NCBI GenBank assembly: GCA_963621245.1
Contig: CAVFCW010000010.1
Location: 1 to 64,000 of the forward strand
DNA length: 64,000 bases
Source of the DNA: SIG603 sp963621245
Lineage (GTDB): Bacteria; Bacillota; Clostridia; Oscillospirales; Acutalibacteraceae
Direction: 5' to 3'
Position numbers and translations under genes: made by a program. The notes beneath the pieces are model-generated. The model saw only the letters and a program-made list of their open reading frames with translations. It ran no database searches and had not been told where the DNA came from. How positions within the stretch are numbered: position 1 is the stretch's first letter; the number at the start of each line of letters is the position of its first letter. Positions 25,558 through 34,752 of this stretch are shown here, one piece after another.

Positions 25558-26082
25558 ATGGAGCTTTTTGATTTGATGTACCGAAGAAGAAGCGTCAGAA
25601 AATATACCGACGAGAGCATTCCACAAGAAAAACTCGAGAAAATAGTGAAGTCGGGACTTTTGGGCGCAACGGGCAGAAACACCCATTCGCCAGAGTTTAT
25701 AGTCATTCGTGATAAAGTCATGCTCGAAAAGTTATCTCACGCAAGAGTGGGCGCCGCAAAGATGCTCGCATCGGCGGCAGTCGCAGTCGTGACGATAGGA
25801 AACACCGAGAAAACGGATGCTTTTGTCGAGGACGCATCCATCGCACTCGAAAACATGCAGCTCACGGCGTTTTCGCTCGGCATAGGCTCATGCTGGATTC
25901 AGGGCAAGGGCAGAGATGCTGAAAACGGCGAGAGTACCGAGATTTACGTGAGAAAACTTTTGGGCTTTCCCGAAAATTACAGTCTGATTGCCATTTTGTC
26001 GCTCGGAGTACCGAACGAGCAAACGAAAGCTTATACCGACAGCGATATAGATTTTTCGAGGCTTCACGAAGAGAAATATTGA
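25558..26082 (+). CDS. nitroreductase-family flavoprotein
   Basis: 174 aa FMN-binding oxidoreductase. The N-terminal RRRSVRKYTDESIP is the FMN-phosphate-binding RRSxRxF/Y motif. ALENMQLTAFSLGIGSCWIQG is the second family block. The substrate is unknown, as usual for this family. The ATG at 25558 has AAAGGA upstream and starts one base after the rlmA stop. A strong terminator follows. Confidence 0.92.
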   Translation: MELFDLMYRRRSVRKYTDESIPQEKLEKIVKSGLLGATGRNTHSPEFIVIRDKVMLEKLSHARVGAAKMLASAAVAVVTIGNTEKTDAFVEDASIALENMQLTAFSLGIGSCWIQGKGRDAENGESTEIYVRKLLGFPENYSLIAILSLGVPNEQTKAYTDSDIDFSRLHEEKY

Positions 26083-26102
26083 GTTTTGAAGTGCTTACAA
26101 AG

Positions 26103-26138
26103 CGGTGTGCCGTTCAAAAATACGGCACGCCGTTTTTT
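26103..26138 (+). terminator. terminator after nitroreductase
   Basis: An 11-bp stem CGGTGTGCCGT/ACGGCACGCCG (one G-U) with an 8-nt loop, followed by six T. Confidence 0.85.
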
Positions 26139-26171
26139 GACTTCATACAGCTTTTATTCATTTCAAAACGC

Positions 26172-26200
26172 TTGTATTTGATTATAGCCTATGTTATTAT
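26172..26200 (+). promoter_or_regulatory. predicted promoter of phosphatase-rimI-tsaD
   Basis: TTGTAT (26172-26177), 17-nt spacer, TATTAT (26195-26200). Confidence 0.5.
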
Positions 26201-26262
26201 TTATTTGTATAAGGCTGTAAACGGAAGCCGATGTTTTATGAAAAAGAGGGTAGTTTTAATTC

Positions 26263-26697
26263 ATGATTAAGGTGTTGTTTGTCTGCACCGGCAACACGTG
26301 CCGAAGCCCCATGGCTGAGGGAATTTTCAGATCGTTGCTGAGAAAAGACGCAAACGAAAATATAGTGTGCCAAAGTGCGGGAATAGCGGCTGTTCCGGGT
26401 CAGAGCGCCGCCGAGAATGCAGTTTTGGCAATGAAAGAAATTGACATAGATATTTCGTCACATGAATCGAGAAGACTCACTCCCGAGGAGATTATGACTT
26501 GGGACGTTTATTTTGTGATGAGTGAAACTCACGGATATATTCTTGAGAAGGCGGGTGTGCCGAGAGACAGAATTTATGTCAGCGAAACGATAGACGATCC
26601 GTTCGGCGGCGATTTAAAGGTTTATCGCAAATGCCGTGACAGTATAGCGCTTGCCGTGAATAATTTTTACGATAAGCTGAAAACATATATGTCATGA
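26263..26697 (+). CDS. low-molecular-weight protein-tyrosine/arginine phosphatase
   Basis: 144 aa. The catalytic P-loop VCTGNTCRS has nucleophile Cys8 and Arg14, and the general-acid DDP is near residue 109. The Thr next to the loop (CTGNTCRS) resembles YwlE-like enzymes, some of which act on phospho-arginine, but this is only a hint. It overlaps rimI by 4 nt. The same phosphatase is often found beside tsa/rim genes in Firmicutes. Confidence 0.9.
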   Translation: MIKVLFVCTGNTCRSPMAEGIFRSLLRKDANENIVCQSAGIAAVPGQSAAENAVLAMKEIDIDISSHESRRLTPEEIMTWDVYFVMSETHGYILEKAGVPRDRIYVSETIDDPFGGDLKVYRKCRDSIALAVNNFYDKLKTYMS

Positions 26698-27140
26698 TAG
26701 AGAAAATGAAAATCGGGCATGTCGGCGAGGTCGTAAGGCTCGAAAAAGAGTGTTTTTCTGAGCCTTGGAGCGAAAATTCGCTTATAGAGGAGATTGATAA
26801 CCCCGACGCTTATTTTATCGTGGACACCGAGGACGAAAATCTTGTCGGATATGCGGGAATGCACACGCCGTGCGGCGACTGCTATGTCGATAACATTGCC
26901 GTTTTTGAGCGTTTTCGAGGAAATGGCTACGGCGAAAAGCTGACGAACGCACTTATCGACGAGGCGAGAAAACTTGGCGATTTTATTTCTCTCGAGGTGA
27001 GAGAATCGAACGCCCCCGCAAGATCTCTTTACGAAAAGCTCGGCTTTTCGGCGGTGGGAAAAAGAAAAAACTTTTACACATCCCCACGGGAGGATGCGGT
27101 TATATATACAAAGACCTTCGGTAAAGGAGAAAAAGAATAA
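26694..27140 (+). CDS. rimI: ribosomal-protein-alanine N-acetyltransferase
   Basis: 148 aa GNAT-fold enzyme. VDNIAVFERFRGNGYGEKL is interpreted as beta4 plus the acetyl-CoA pyrophosphate loop RGNGYG. LEVRESNAPARSLYEKLGF is the RimI-type C-terminal block. It acetylates the N-terminal Ala of S18 in E. coli; the target here is assumed. Start and stop overlap both neighbours (ATGA, TAATG), so it is co-translated with the phosphatase and tsaD. Confidence 0.9.
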   Translation: MIEKMKIGHVGEVVRLEKECFSEPWSENSLIEEIDNPDAYFIVDTEDENLVGYAGMHTPCGDCYVDNIAVFERFRGNGYGEKLTNALIDEARKLGDFISLEVRESNAPARSLYEKLGFSAVGKRKNFYTSPREDAVIYTKTFGKGEKE

Positions 27141-28150
27141 TGTTGATTCTCGGAATAGAGAGCTCGTGTGACGAGACCGCCGCTTCGGTGGTTGAGGACG
27201 GCAGACGGGTTCTTTCCAATATTGTCGCAACTCAGGTTGAGGAGCACAAGCTTTACGGCGGTGTTGTTCCCGAAATTGCCTCAAGGCGACACAGCGAGGC
27301 GATTACGGGCGTTGTCCGTGAGGCGCTTGAGAAAAGCGGCAAAACAATAGACGATATTGACGCCATAGCCGTTACATATGCGCCAGGACTTATCGGCGCA
27401 CTTTTGGTAGGCGTGAACTTCGCAAAGGGACTTTCGCTTGCAAGCGGAAAGCCGCTTGTGCCGGTTCATCACTTGAGGGGCCATATCGCTTCAAACTACA
27501 TAACAAGCCCCGAGCTTGAGCCGCCGTTTCTCTGCCTTGTCGTTTCGGGCGGACACAGCCATATCATAAGCGTCGAGTCCTACACGGAACTTCACATACT
27601 CGGCAGAACAAGAGACGATGCGGCGGGCGAGGCTTTTGACAAGGCGGCAAGAAGCATGGGGATGCCTTACCCCGGCGGAATTATGATGGATAAGGTGGCA
27701 GAAAACGGAAACCCGAACGCTTATAAACTTCCACGACCGAGCGTTGCGGGCGCACCGCTTGATTTCTCGTTCTCGGGACTCAAGACGGCTGTCATCAATA
27801 TCATACACAATGCCGAGCAAAGGGGAGAGGAGATTAACGTGCCCGATTTGTCGGCATCGTACAGAAAAGCCGTTGTTGACAGTCTCACTTCCAACTTTAT
27901 AAAGGCGGCAGAGCAGACGGGCTATAAAAAGCTTGTCATTGCGGGCGGAGTTTCGGCTAACTCGCTTTTGAGAAGAGAGCTTGAAAAAATCTGCGCAAAA
28001 AGAGGCTGGGAATTTTACCGTCCCGATCTCAAGTACACGGGCGACAATGCGGCTATGATTGCAAGTCAGGGTTACTATGAGTTTATATCGGGAAATACTG
28101 CGGGGCTTGATCTCAATGCCTGCGCTCAGCGTTCTATCGATTTGGGATGA
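27140..28150 (+). CDS. tsaD: tRNA N6-adenosine threonylcarbamoyltransferase
   Basis: Transfers the threonylcarbamoyl group to A37 of ANN-decoding tRNAs. 336 aa ASKHA-fold enzyme. IESSCDETAASVV is the N-terminal phosphate motif, VHHLRGH supplies the metal-binding histidines, and GGHSH and GGVSANSLLR are ATP-pocket blocks. AAAGGAG precedes the ATG, which overlaps the rimI stop by one base. TsaB and TsaE, the usual partners, are not seen in the window. Confidence 0.97.
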   Translation: MLILGIESSCDETAASVVEDGRRVLSNIVATQVEEHKLYGGVVPEIASRRHSEAITGVVREALEKSGKTIDDIDAIAVTYAPGLIGALLVGVNFAKGLSLASGKPLVPVHHLRGHIASNYITSPELEPPFLCLVVSGGHSHIISVESYTELHILGRTRDDAAGEAFDKAARSMGMPYPGGIMMDKVAENGNPNAYKLPRPSVAGAPLDFSFSGLKTAVINIIHNAEQRGEEINVPDLSASYRKAVVDSLTSNFIKAAEQTGYKKLVIAGGVSANSLLRRELEKICAKRGWEFYRPDLKYTGDNAAMIASQGYYEFISGNTAGLDLNACAQRSIDLG

Positions 28151-28177
28151 CAAATTTTAGGGGATTACCTATTAAGG

Positions 28178-28186
28178 TGATATAAA
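28178..28186 (+). promoter_or_regulatory. possible extended -10 promoter of SH3-repeat gene
   Basis: TGATATAAA has the extended -10 form and lies 18 nt before the gene start, so the leader would be very short. Confidence 0.35.
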
Positions 28187-28204
28187 ATTAGTGAGGAATT
28201 AAAA

Positions 28205-30853
28205 ATGAAGAAATTGACTAGACTGGTTGCCGTTTTAATGGCGCTGACGCTCACGCTCACGGTTTTTACGCCAATGGCTGAAAAAACGTCTGTCTCGGCG
28301 AGTGCGGACTCCATTGATTTTTACGGCGCACTTAACGACAACACTCCGCTTTTGGCGGTGGCAAGGGAATCTTCGCTTATTTACAAGCGAATAGGCAAGG
28401 GCACGACCGTTGAAATTCTTTCTCAAGAGGGAAGCTACTATTATGTTTCCGTTGCGGGACTTTCGGGATATGTCCCCAAAACGAAAATCAACACCTTTAA
28501 CGGATATGTCACGCAGTCCAACGTGCAGTTAAGAGAAGGCGCCGGAACAAAGTACAACACAAAGGCGGTTCTTTCTGCCGGCACAAAGATTTTCATTATT
28601 TCGACCAGCAACGGCTGGAGCTATGTCACTTATAACGGTCAAAACGGCTGGATAAACAATTCTGCCGTCAAGCGTTACTCCATAAGGTCGGTTGCGACCG
28701 CTACTGACAGAGTGGCAACATTTAACGCAAAGGCTACCGTAAGATCGAGCGCATCTTCATCATCAAGCTCGGTTGCTTACTGCGGAGTCGGCACGCAGGT
28801 TAAGGTTCTTTCTGTCGGCCCGACTTGGACAAGAGTTCAGGTTGATTCAAATGTCGGCTACGTTATGACAAAGTACTTAAGACGAGGCAACGGTTACGTC
28901 AAGACCGCAAGCACATACTTCAGAAGTTCGGCTTCGGATTCCGGCAGTATTATTTCTGCGCTTTATCGTGAATCAAGAGTAACGATAGTGAGCCAGGGCA
29001 CCAAGTGGACACAAGTTGTTGTCGCCGGTGCAAGAGGATATATTCTTACAGCCGCTCTTGCAAAGGATCAGGTTTATTCCGTAAGCGGCAGCTCTGAAAC
29101 TGCATCGACAACTCAGATTTATACCGTAACAGGCACGGTACAGCTTAAGAGCGGCAAGGGCACGGGTTCTACTCTCGATACCCTCGAAAAGGGCGAACAG
29201 GTCTATTATCTCGGAAAATCCGGAAGCTATTACAATGTTAAGGCGGGCGGAAAGACGGGATATGTGCCCGCAAGCAAATTAAAATACGGCAACGCATCTG
29301 TTCTCGCTCTCGATACACCGATTAAGAGCGTTGCATCAAACAGCGGCGAAACCATCCGCACGGTTGGACAGGGAGCAAGAATTTGCGTTCTTTCCACCGT
29401 CGGAAGTTGGGCAAAGATAAGAATGGGAGAGACTGTCGGTTACATTCAGAACGGACTTTATCAGAAGGATTACACGGGAAATACCGACATAAGCCCCGAC
29501 AGCGACCTTATTTTCACGACCACAGCAACCAAGTTTTATAAGGGCCCAAGCACATCTTCGGGAAAAATTGCAAGTCTTCCCAAGGGAACTGTTCTCAATA
29601 AGGTTTGCAAGAGCTCTGACAAACAGTATTACAAAGCGGTAATTGCCGGAAGAATCGGCTATGTTCCTATTTCGGATATCAGCTACGGAAACGGTGTCGT
29701 AAGAGCAAACGGTGCAAAGCTTTTGAGTTCCGCGTCAGCTTCTTCGACAAGCCTCGGAACATTTAAAAAGCACCAGAAGGTAACAATTCTCAAGGAGACG
29801 GGAAGTTATTACTATGTTTCTTACGGCAGCAAAAAGGGATATGTACTCAAGCCCTTTATCTGCAAGATAACAACGGGATATACATTCTCTGCAATGTCAA
29901 CAAAGAAACTTGTCATAAGCGCAGACCTCTACAAGAGCTCATCTTGTTCGGGTGCGGTAATTACTTCTATCGGCGCAGGTCAGAGCGTTTATGTCGCAGA
30001 GAGCGGTTCCGGTTACTACAAAGTAATATACGGAAACCACCTCGGCTACATAAAGAGCGAGGCGTTCAATCCCGTATCTTCGGGCAGAGCCAACACGGAT
30101 TTGAAGCTTTATTCTTCCACAAGCGACAATCACTCAACTCTCGCGTTCATTCCTTCGGGATCGTCGGTTTCCATCGTCAAGGACTACGATGACAACTGGA
30201 TGCAGATTAAGTATGACGGCAAAACAGGTTACGTTCTCTCAACTTACATCGACAGAACCAACAGCTCCGATTACACATGGAGAAAAGAAAACGGCTACTG
30301 GTACGCTTACGATAAGGCGGGCAACCGTGTAAGAGACGTTTCCGACATCGTAACGGGCCCGTACAAAATAGTCACATACAAGTATCAGTGCATAACGGTC
30401 GTTTATGCGAGATCAAGCGACGGCGCATACAACCTCCCCGTCAAGGCTATGATTTGTTCACCGGGTTACGGAACTCCCGAGGGAACCTATTATTCACCCT
30501 CAAGCTTCCGCTGGTTACAGATGGTCGGCGATACTTACGCTCAGTGGTGCACGGATATTATCGGAAGTTATCTCTATCACACCGTTCCGGACTGGACGCT
30601 CAATAACCTCGATCTCGAGGTTGATGAGTATAACTACCTCGGTTCTATCCGTTCTCTCGGATGCATTAGACTTCTTGCCTCCGACTGCAAGTGGATTTAC
30701 GACAACACGAGTGCTGGTCAGGAAATTGAGATTACACCGTACAACAATTCTCCTGTAAGCAAGCCCGCAAACATCTATGTTCCGAGCTGGCATTCATGGG
30801 ATCCGACAGACCCGACCGCTCACTACAAGTGCCTCGAGAACGGATGCCACTAA
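28205..30853 (+). CDS. secreted SH3-repeat protein with L,D-transpeptidase-like domain
   Basis: 882 aa. A signal peptide (about 1-34) is followed by roughly ten bacterial SH3-like repeats of 55-65 residues, each ending in a GYV/GYI-type strand (residues about 45-700). The C-terminus (about 720-870) is YkuD-like: it ends in SLGCIRLLASD with the candidate Cys nucleophile, and a His lies in LYHTVPDW. In typical YkuD the motif is SHGC; here it is SLGC, so activity is likely but not certain. SH3 repeats probably hold the protein on the cell wall. The extreme C-terminal tail is Trp/His/Cys-rich. Confidence 0.85.
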   Translation: MKKLTRLVAVLMALTLTLTVFTPMAEKTSVSASADSIDFYGALNDNTPLLAVARESSLIYKRIGKGTTVEILSQEGSYYYVSVAGLSGYVPKTKINTFNGYVTQSNVQLREGAGTKYNTKAVLSAGTKIFIISTSNGWSYVTYNGQNGWINNSAVKRYSIRSVATATDRVATFNAKATVRSSASSSSSSVAYCGVGTQVKVLSVGPTWTRVQVDSNVGYVMTKYLRRGNGYVKTASTYFRSSASDSGSIISALYRESRVTIVSQGTKWTQVVVAGARGYILTAALAKDQVYSVSGSSETASTTQIYTVTGTVQLKSGKGTGSTLDTLEKGEQVYYLGKSGSYYNVKAGGKTGYVPASKLKYGNASVLALDTPIKSVASNSGETIRTVGQGARICVLSTVGSWAKIRMGETVGYIQNGLYQKDYTGNTDISPDSDLIFTTTATKFYKGPSTSSGKIASLPKGTVLNKVCKSSDKQYYKAVIAGRIGYVPISDISYGNGVVRANGAKLLSSASASSTSLGTFKKHQKVTILKETGSYYYVSYGSKKGYVLKPFICKITTGYTFSAMSTKKLVISADLYKSSSCSGAVITSIGAGQSVYVAESGSGYYKVIYGNHLGYIKSEAFNPVSSGRANTDLKLYSSTSDNHSTLAFIPSGSSVSIVKDYDDNWMQIKYDGKTGYVLSTYIDRTNSSDYTWRKENGYWYAYDKAGNRVRDVSDIVTGPYKIVTYKYQCITVVYARSSDGAYNLPVKAMICSPGYGTPEGTYYSPSSFRWLQMVGDTYAQWCTDIIGSYLYHTVPDWTLNNLDLEVDEYNYLGSIRSLGCIRLLASDCKWIYDNTSAGQEIEITPYNNSPVSKPANIYVPSWHSWDPTDPTAHYKCLENGCH

Positions 30854-30886
30854 TCCTAAAGAGAATATTCAGAAATTAATTTTCAA

Positions 30887-30924
30887 AGAGGACATCTTCC
30901 CAAAAGGGAGATGTTCTCTTTTTG
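30887..30924 (+). terminator. terminator after SH3-repeat gene
   Basis: A stem of 14-15 bp (AGAGGACATCTTCCC with GGGAGATGTTCTCT, one G-U and one bulge), followed by T's. Confidence 0.8.
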
Positions 30925-31048
30925 CCTTGCGTGGCGAACATTCTTTTCAAATTACTTGTAATTGATACTATTATATGTTACTGTTGATTTTGTACGATTA
31001 TTTATATTTTGTGAGGGAAGTAAAAACAAATAAAAGGGGGATAAAAAA

Positions 31049-32860
31049 TTGGAAAACAAAAAGAAGAAAAGCACGATTTTGCGCTTTTTCCCGTTCACCA
31101 AGGGATTTCGCGGAATGTTTTTGCTGTCGTTTCTGCTTGTGCTTGTGAGCGTTATTGCGAACTATCTCACACCGCAGGTCATAAGAATAACGGTGGACTC
31201 GGTAATCGGAACCGAGCCGTTTGCACTGCCCGATTTTGCCGTTTCTCTGATAAACAAAATCGGCGGCAGAGACGAGCTTGTGCGGCACATTGCGATTTGT
31301 GCGGTGGCTTCGCTTGTGCTTGCCGTGATAACCCAGATGGCGGACCTTTTCGCAAGAAGGCTTTTGGCCCAGTCTTGCGAGGGAACAATCAAAAGAATAA
31401 GAGACAGGCTCTATTCGCACATTGAGCGGCTTCCCTACGAGTGGCACAACCGCAATCGCACGGGAGATATAATTCAGCGCTGTTCTACCGATGTTGAGAC
31501 GATTTTGAGTTTTCTTAACGAACAGCTCTCCGTTATGCTAAGAACGGTATTTTTGATTGTTACGGCACTTGTGTTTATGATACCGATGAGCTTAAAACTA
31601 AGTCTTATCGCCATAGCATTTTTGCCGCTTACGACGGTATATTCTTTTCTTTCATATTCTCTTACGGCAAAGTCCTTTAAAGAGGCGGACGAATGCGAGG
31701 GACAGCTTACCGCAGTCGCTCAGGAAAATTTCACGGGAGTGAGAGTTGTAAGGGCGTTCGGACGGGAAAAATACGAGCTTGATAAATTTCACGCTAAAAA
31801 TCAGGAATTCACAGAAAAGTGGCAGAAACTCGGCAAAATTATGGGATTCAACTGGGGTGCGGGAGATTTTCTCTCAGCAGCTCAGGCGATAGTAATTTGC
31901 ATTGTAGGCGTGATTTTCACGGTGCACGGAGAACTCACAAGCGGAGAGTTTCTCGCTTTTGTTTCGTACAACTCAATGCTTATCTGGCCCGTGAGAAACT
32001 TCGGCAGAATTCTTGCCGAGCTTTCAAAGACAAGCATAAGCTCCACGAGAATTTTCGAGATACTGGACGAAAAGGAAGAAGAGGACTGCGAAAATCCTTA
32101 TACGGGCGAGATTAAGGGAGACATTGAGTTTAAAAACGTGAGCTTTTCATATAACGGAAGTGCGGAAACTCTCGAAAATATAAGCTTCACCGTCAAAGAG
32201 GGCACAACTCTCGGTATTCTCGGTTCCACGGGATCGGGAAAATCCACTCTTATGTATCTCCTCGACAGGCTCTACGAATTGCCCGAGGGAAACGGCAGTA
32301 TAACAATCGGCGGCGTGGACATAAGAAAAATGCGGCTTCACGATTTGAGAAGTAAAATAGGAATTGTGCTTCAGGAGCCGTTTCTTTTCTCAAAAAGTTT
32401 CAAGGACACAATCGCGGACGGCTCAAAATACGACGATCTCGAGAGCGTGAGAAAATATGCCGCCTATGCGGTTATTGATGATACCATTTCGGGATTTGCC
32501 GACGGTTACGATACGCAGATAGGCGAAAGGGGAGTAACGATTTCGGGTGGACAGAAACAGAGAGTTGCCATTGCGAGAATGCTCATGCAGGATACGCCGA
32601 TAAAGATTTTTGACGATTCCCTTTCCGCTGTGGACATGGAAACGGACGCACTGATAAGGGAGTCGATTAACAAAAATGTAAAGGGCACAACGATAATCAT
32701 TGCTCACCGAATAGCCACAATTATGAATGCCGATAAGATAATCGTTCTCGATAACGGAAAACTTGTTGAGGAGGGAACTCACGACGAGTTGATACACGAG
32801 GACGGATTCTACAAGCGCATTTACGAAACTCAGAGAGCGTCTGACGTTGGGGGTGAATAA
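31049..32860 (+). CDS. ABC exporter subunit with degenerate Walker B site
   Basis: 603 aa half-transporter with about six membrane helices (20-300) and an NBD (about 350-590). Walker A is GSTGSGKST and the signature ISGGQKQRVAIAR is intact, but Walker B reads KIFDDSLSAVD, with Asp where the catalytic Glu should be. This is the known layout of one half of heterodimeric exporters such as LmrCD or TM287/288. The start is a TTG with GGGGG upstream. Stop and next start are adjacent (TAAATG). Multidrug or peptide export is inferred; the substrate is unknown. Confidence 0.92.
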   Translation: MENKKKKSTILRFFPFTKGFRGMFLLSFLLVLVSVIANYLTPQVIRITVDSVIGTEPFALPDFAVSLINKIGGRDELVRHIAICAVASLVLAVITQMADLFARRLLAQSCEGTIKRIRDRLYSHIERLPYEWHNRNRTGDIIQRCSTDVETILSFLNEQLSVMLRTVFLIVTALVFMIPMSLKLSLIAIAFLPLTTVYSFLSYSLTAKSFKEADECEGQLTAVAQENFTGVRVVRAFGREKYELDKFHAKNQEFTEKWQKLGKIMGFNWGAGDFLSAAQAIVICIVGVIFTVHGELTSGEFLAFVSYNSMLIWPVRNFGRILAELSKTSISSTRIFEILDEKEEEDCENPYTGEIKGDIEFKNVSFSYNGSAETLENISFTVKEGTTLGILGSTGSGKSTLMYLLDRLYELPEGNGSITIGGVDIRKMRLHDLRSKIGIVLQEPFLFSKSFKDTIADGSKYDDLESVRKYAAYAVIDDTISGFADGYDTQIGERGVTISGGQKQRVAIARMLMQDTPIKIFDDSLSAVDMETDALIRESINKNVKGTTIIIAHRIATIMNADKIIVLDNGKLVEEGTHDELIHEDGFYKRIYETQRASDVGGE

Positions 32861-34696
32861 ATGGATTTTAAATACGAAGATATGAAAGGGGTTTCAAGCT
32901 TTAAGACTTGGCAAAAGCTTATGCCGACAATCAAGCCCTACACAAAGGATATATTAAAGCTTGTCTTTTGTATGATTCTCGGCTCGGCAGTGGATACATT
33001 TACCCCGCTTATGTCCGGCTATGCCGTAGACCTTTTCATCACAAAGGGAACGACAAAGGGGCTTCCGCTTTTTGCGCTTGTGTGCGCCCTCGGCGGTGCG
33101 GCACTTGTGATAAGCACCGTTATGATGGCGAAAATTGCCATTGACATAGAGATGTATATAAGTCGTGACCTCAAAAACAAACTTTTCGACCACCTTCAGG
33201 TTCTCGGATTCGATTACTACAACACCACTCCCGTTGGAACAATACTCGCAAGGGCACTTTCCGACTCGGGAAAAATCGGAACGGTTTTTGCTTGGAGCAT
33301 GGTCGACATCGTTTGGTCGGTTGCGTTTGTTTTGGGCTCGATAATCGTCATGTGCGTTATAAACATAAAGCTTGCGATGCTGATTATCGTGATAATTCCG
33401 TTTATCGGGGTTATAACCTATTTCTTTCAAAAGAAGATTTTGGCGGCAAACCGCAAAGTTCGTCACATAAATTCGGAGATAACGAGAAGTTTCAACGAGG
33501 GCATTTCGGGTGCGAAAACCTCCAAAACTCTTGTTATCGAGGAGAAAAACGAGGAGCATTTCAAGAAAACCACCGAGCAGATGAGAGAGGCTTCGGTGCA
33601 TGCCGTGACGATAAATGCGATTTATGTTCCGATAGTTGCGTTTTTCACATCGCTTGCGGTTGCGTTCGTTCTAACTCGTGGCGGTAATTCCGTTATTGCG
33701 GGAGACATAAGCATAGGCGAACTCACGATTTTCTTTAACTACGCTTTGGTTATTTCCGATCCCGTTAGGCAGTTTGCAAGGGTTCTCTCAAGTCTTATTT
33801 CCACTCAGGTTAACATCGAGAGATGCAACTATCTTCTTGAGCTTGAACCGCTCATAAAAGATAAGCCCGAGGTCATCGAAAAATACGGAACGGTTTTCGA
33901 GCCGAAAAAAGAGAACTGGGAGCCGATTGAGGGCCACATCACCTTTGACGATATAAGCTTTAAATATCCCGACGGAACGGATTATGTTCTCGAACACTTC
34001 AGCCTTGACGTTCCTGCCGGCACAACTGTTGCGATAGTCGGCGAAACGGGAGCGGGAAAATCCACTCTTGTAAATTTGGCTTGCAGATTCTTTGAGCCGA
34101 CAAGCGGCAGAATTTTGATTGACGGAACGGATTACCGTGAGCGCAGCACGCTTTGGCTTCACTCAAACATCGGCTATGTTCTTCAGACGCCGCATCTTTT
34201 TTCGGGTACGGTAAAAGAAAACATCCGCTACGGCAGACTTGACGCAACGGATGAAGAGATTGTGGCGGCGGCTAAGCTTGTTTCGGCACATGACGCCATA
34301 ATGAGAATGGAAAACGGCTACGACAGCGATGTCGGTGAGGGCGGCGATCAGCTTTCAACGGGTGAAAAACAGCTCATTTCCTTTGCGAGGGCTGTTCTTG
34401 CGGATCCGAAAATTTTCGTTCTCGATGAGGCTACAGCTTCAATCGATACGAAAACCGAACAGCTTATTCAAAATGCCATATCGAAAATGCTTGGTTCAAG
34501 GACAAGTTTTCTTATCGCCCACAGACTTTCAACCATACGCCAAGCGGATTTGATTTTAGTCGTCAAGAACGGAAAAATCATTGAGCGCGGAACGCATGAG
34601 GAGCTTATGAAAAGCGGCGGATATTACGCCGACCTTTACAACAAGCAATTCTCCGAGGAGAGCACAAAGAAAATTTTCGAGAATAAGAGCATATAA
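32861..34696 (+). CDS. ABC exporter subunit with intact Walker B, altered signature
   Basis: 611 aa partner of the preceding half-transporter, with the same TMD-NBD layout. Walker A is GETGAGKST and Walker B with catalytic Glu is FVLDEATASID. The signature is LSTGEKQ rather than LSGGQ. Paired with the first subunit this gives one full and one degenerate ATP site, the hallmark of heterodimeric exporters. It starts immediately after the first gene, with GGGGGTGA as ribosome binding site. Confidence 0.93.
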   Translation: MDFKYEDMKGVSSFKTWQKLMPTIKPYTKDILKLVFCMILGSAVDTFTPLMSGYAVDLFITKGTTKGLPLFALVCALGGAALVISTVMMAKIAIDIEMYISRDLKNKLFDHLQVLGFDYYNTTPVGTILARALSDSGKIGTVFAWSMVDIVWSVAFVLGSIIVMCVINIKLAMLIIVIIPFIGVITYFFQKKILAANRKVRHINSEITRSFNEGISGAKTSKTLVIEEKNEEHFKKTTEQMREASVHAVTINAIYVPIVAFFTSLAVAFVLTRGGNSVIAGDISIGELTIFFNYALVISDPVRQFARVLSSLISTQVNIERCNYLLELEPLIKDKPEVIEKYGTVFEPKKENWEPIEGHITFDDISFKYPDGTDYVLEHFSLDVPAGTTVAIVGETGAGKSTLVNLACRFFEPTSGRILIDGTDYRERSTLWLHSNIGYVLQTPHLFSGTVKENIRYGRLDATDEEIVAAAKLVSAHDAIMRMENGYDSDVGEGGDQLSTGEKQLISFARAVLADPKIFVLDEATASIDTKTEQLIQNAISKMLGSRTSFLIAHRLSTIRQADLILVVKNGKIIERGTHEELMKSGGYYADLYNKQFSEESTKKIFENKSI

Positions 34697-34701
34697 AACG
34701 A

Positions 34702-34737
34702 AAACAGTCCACGTAATTTTGTGGACTGTTTTTTTGT
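34702..34737. terminator. bidirectional terminator between ABC exporter and lrgB
   Basis: A perfect 11-bp stem AAACAGTCCAC/GTGGACTGTTT with seven T on the plus strand. The minus strand also has a T-rich exit (TTTTCGTTTT). Confidence 0.8.
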
Positions 34738-34752
34738 GTTGTTATTGAGTAT

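Noticed and set aside
24567..25721. 384-codon open frame on the minus strand
   Set aside because: It is antisense to polA, rlmA and the nitroreductase, all of which carry clear family motifs in the plus strand.
26079..26270. 63-codon frame between nitroreductase and phosphatase
   Set aside because: It passes straight through an intrinsic terminator and a promoter, with no ribosome binding site.
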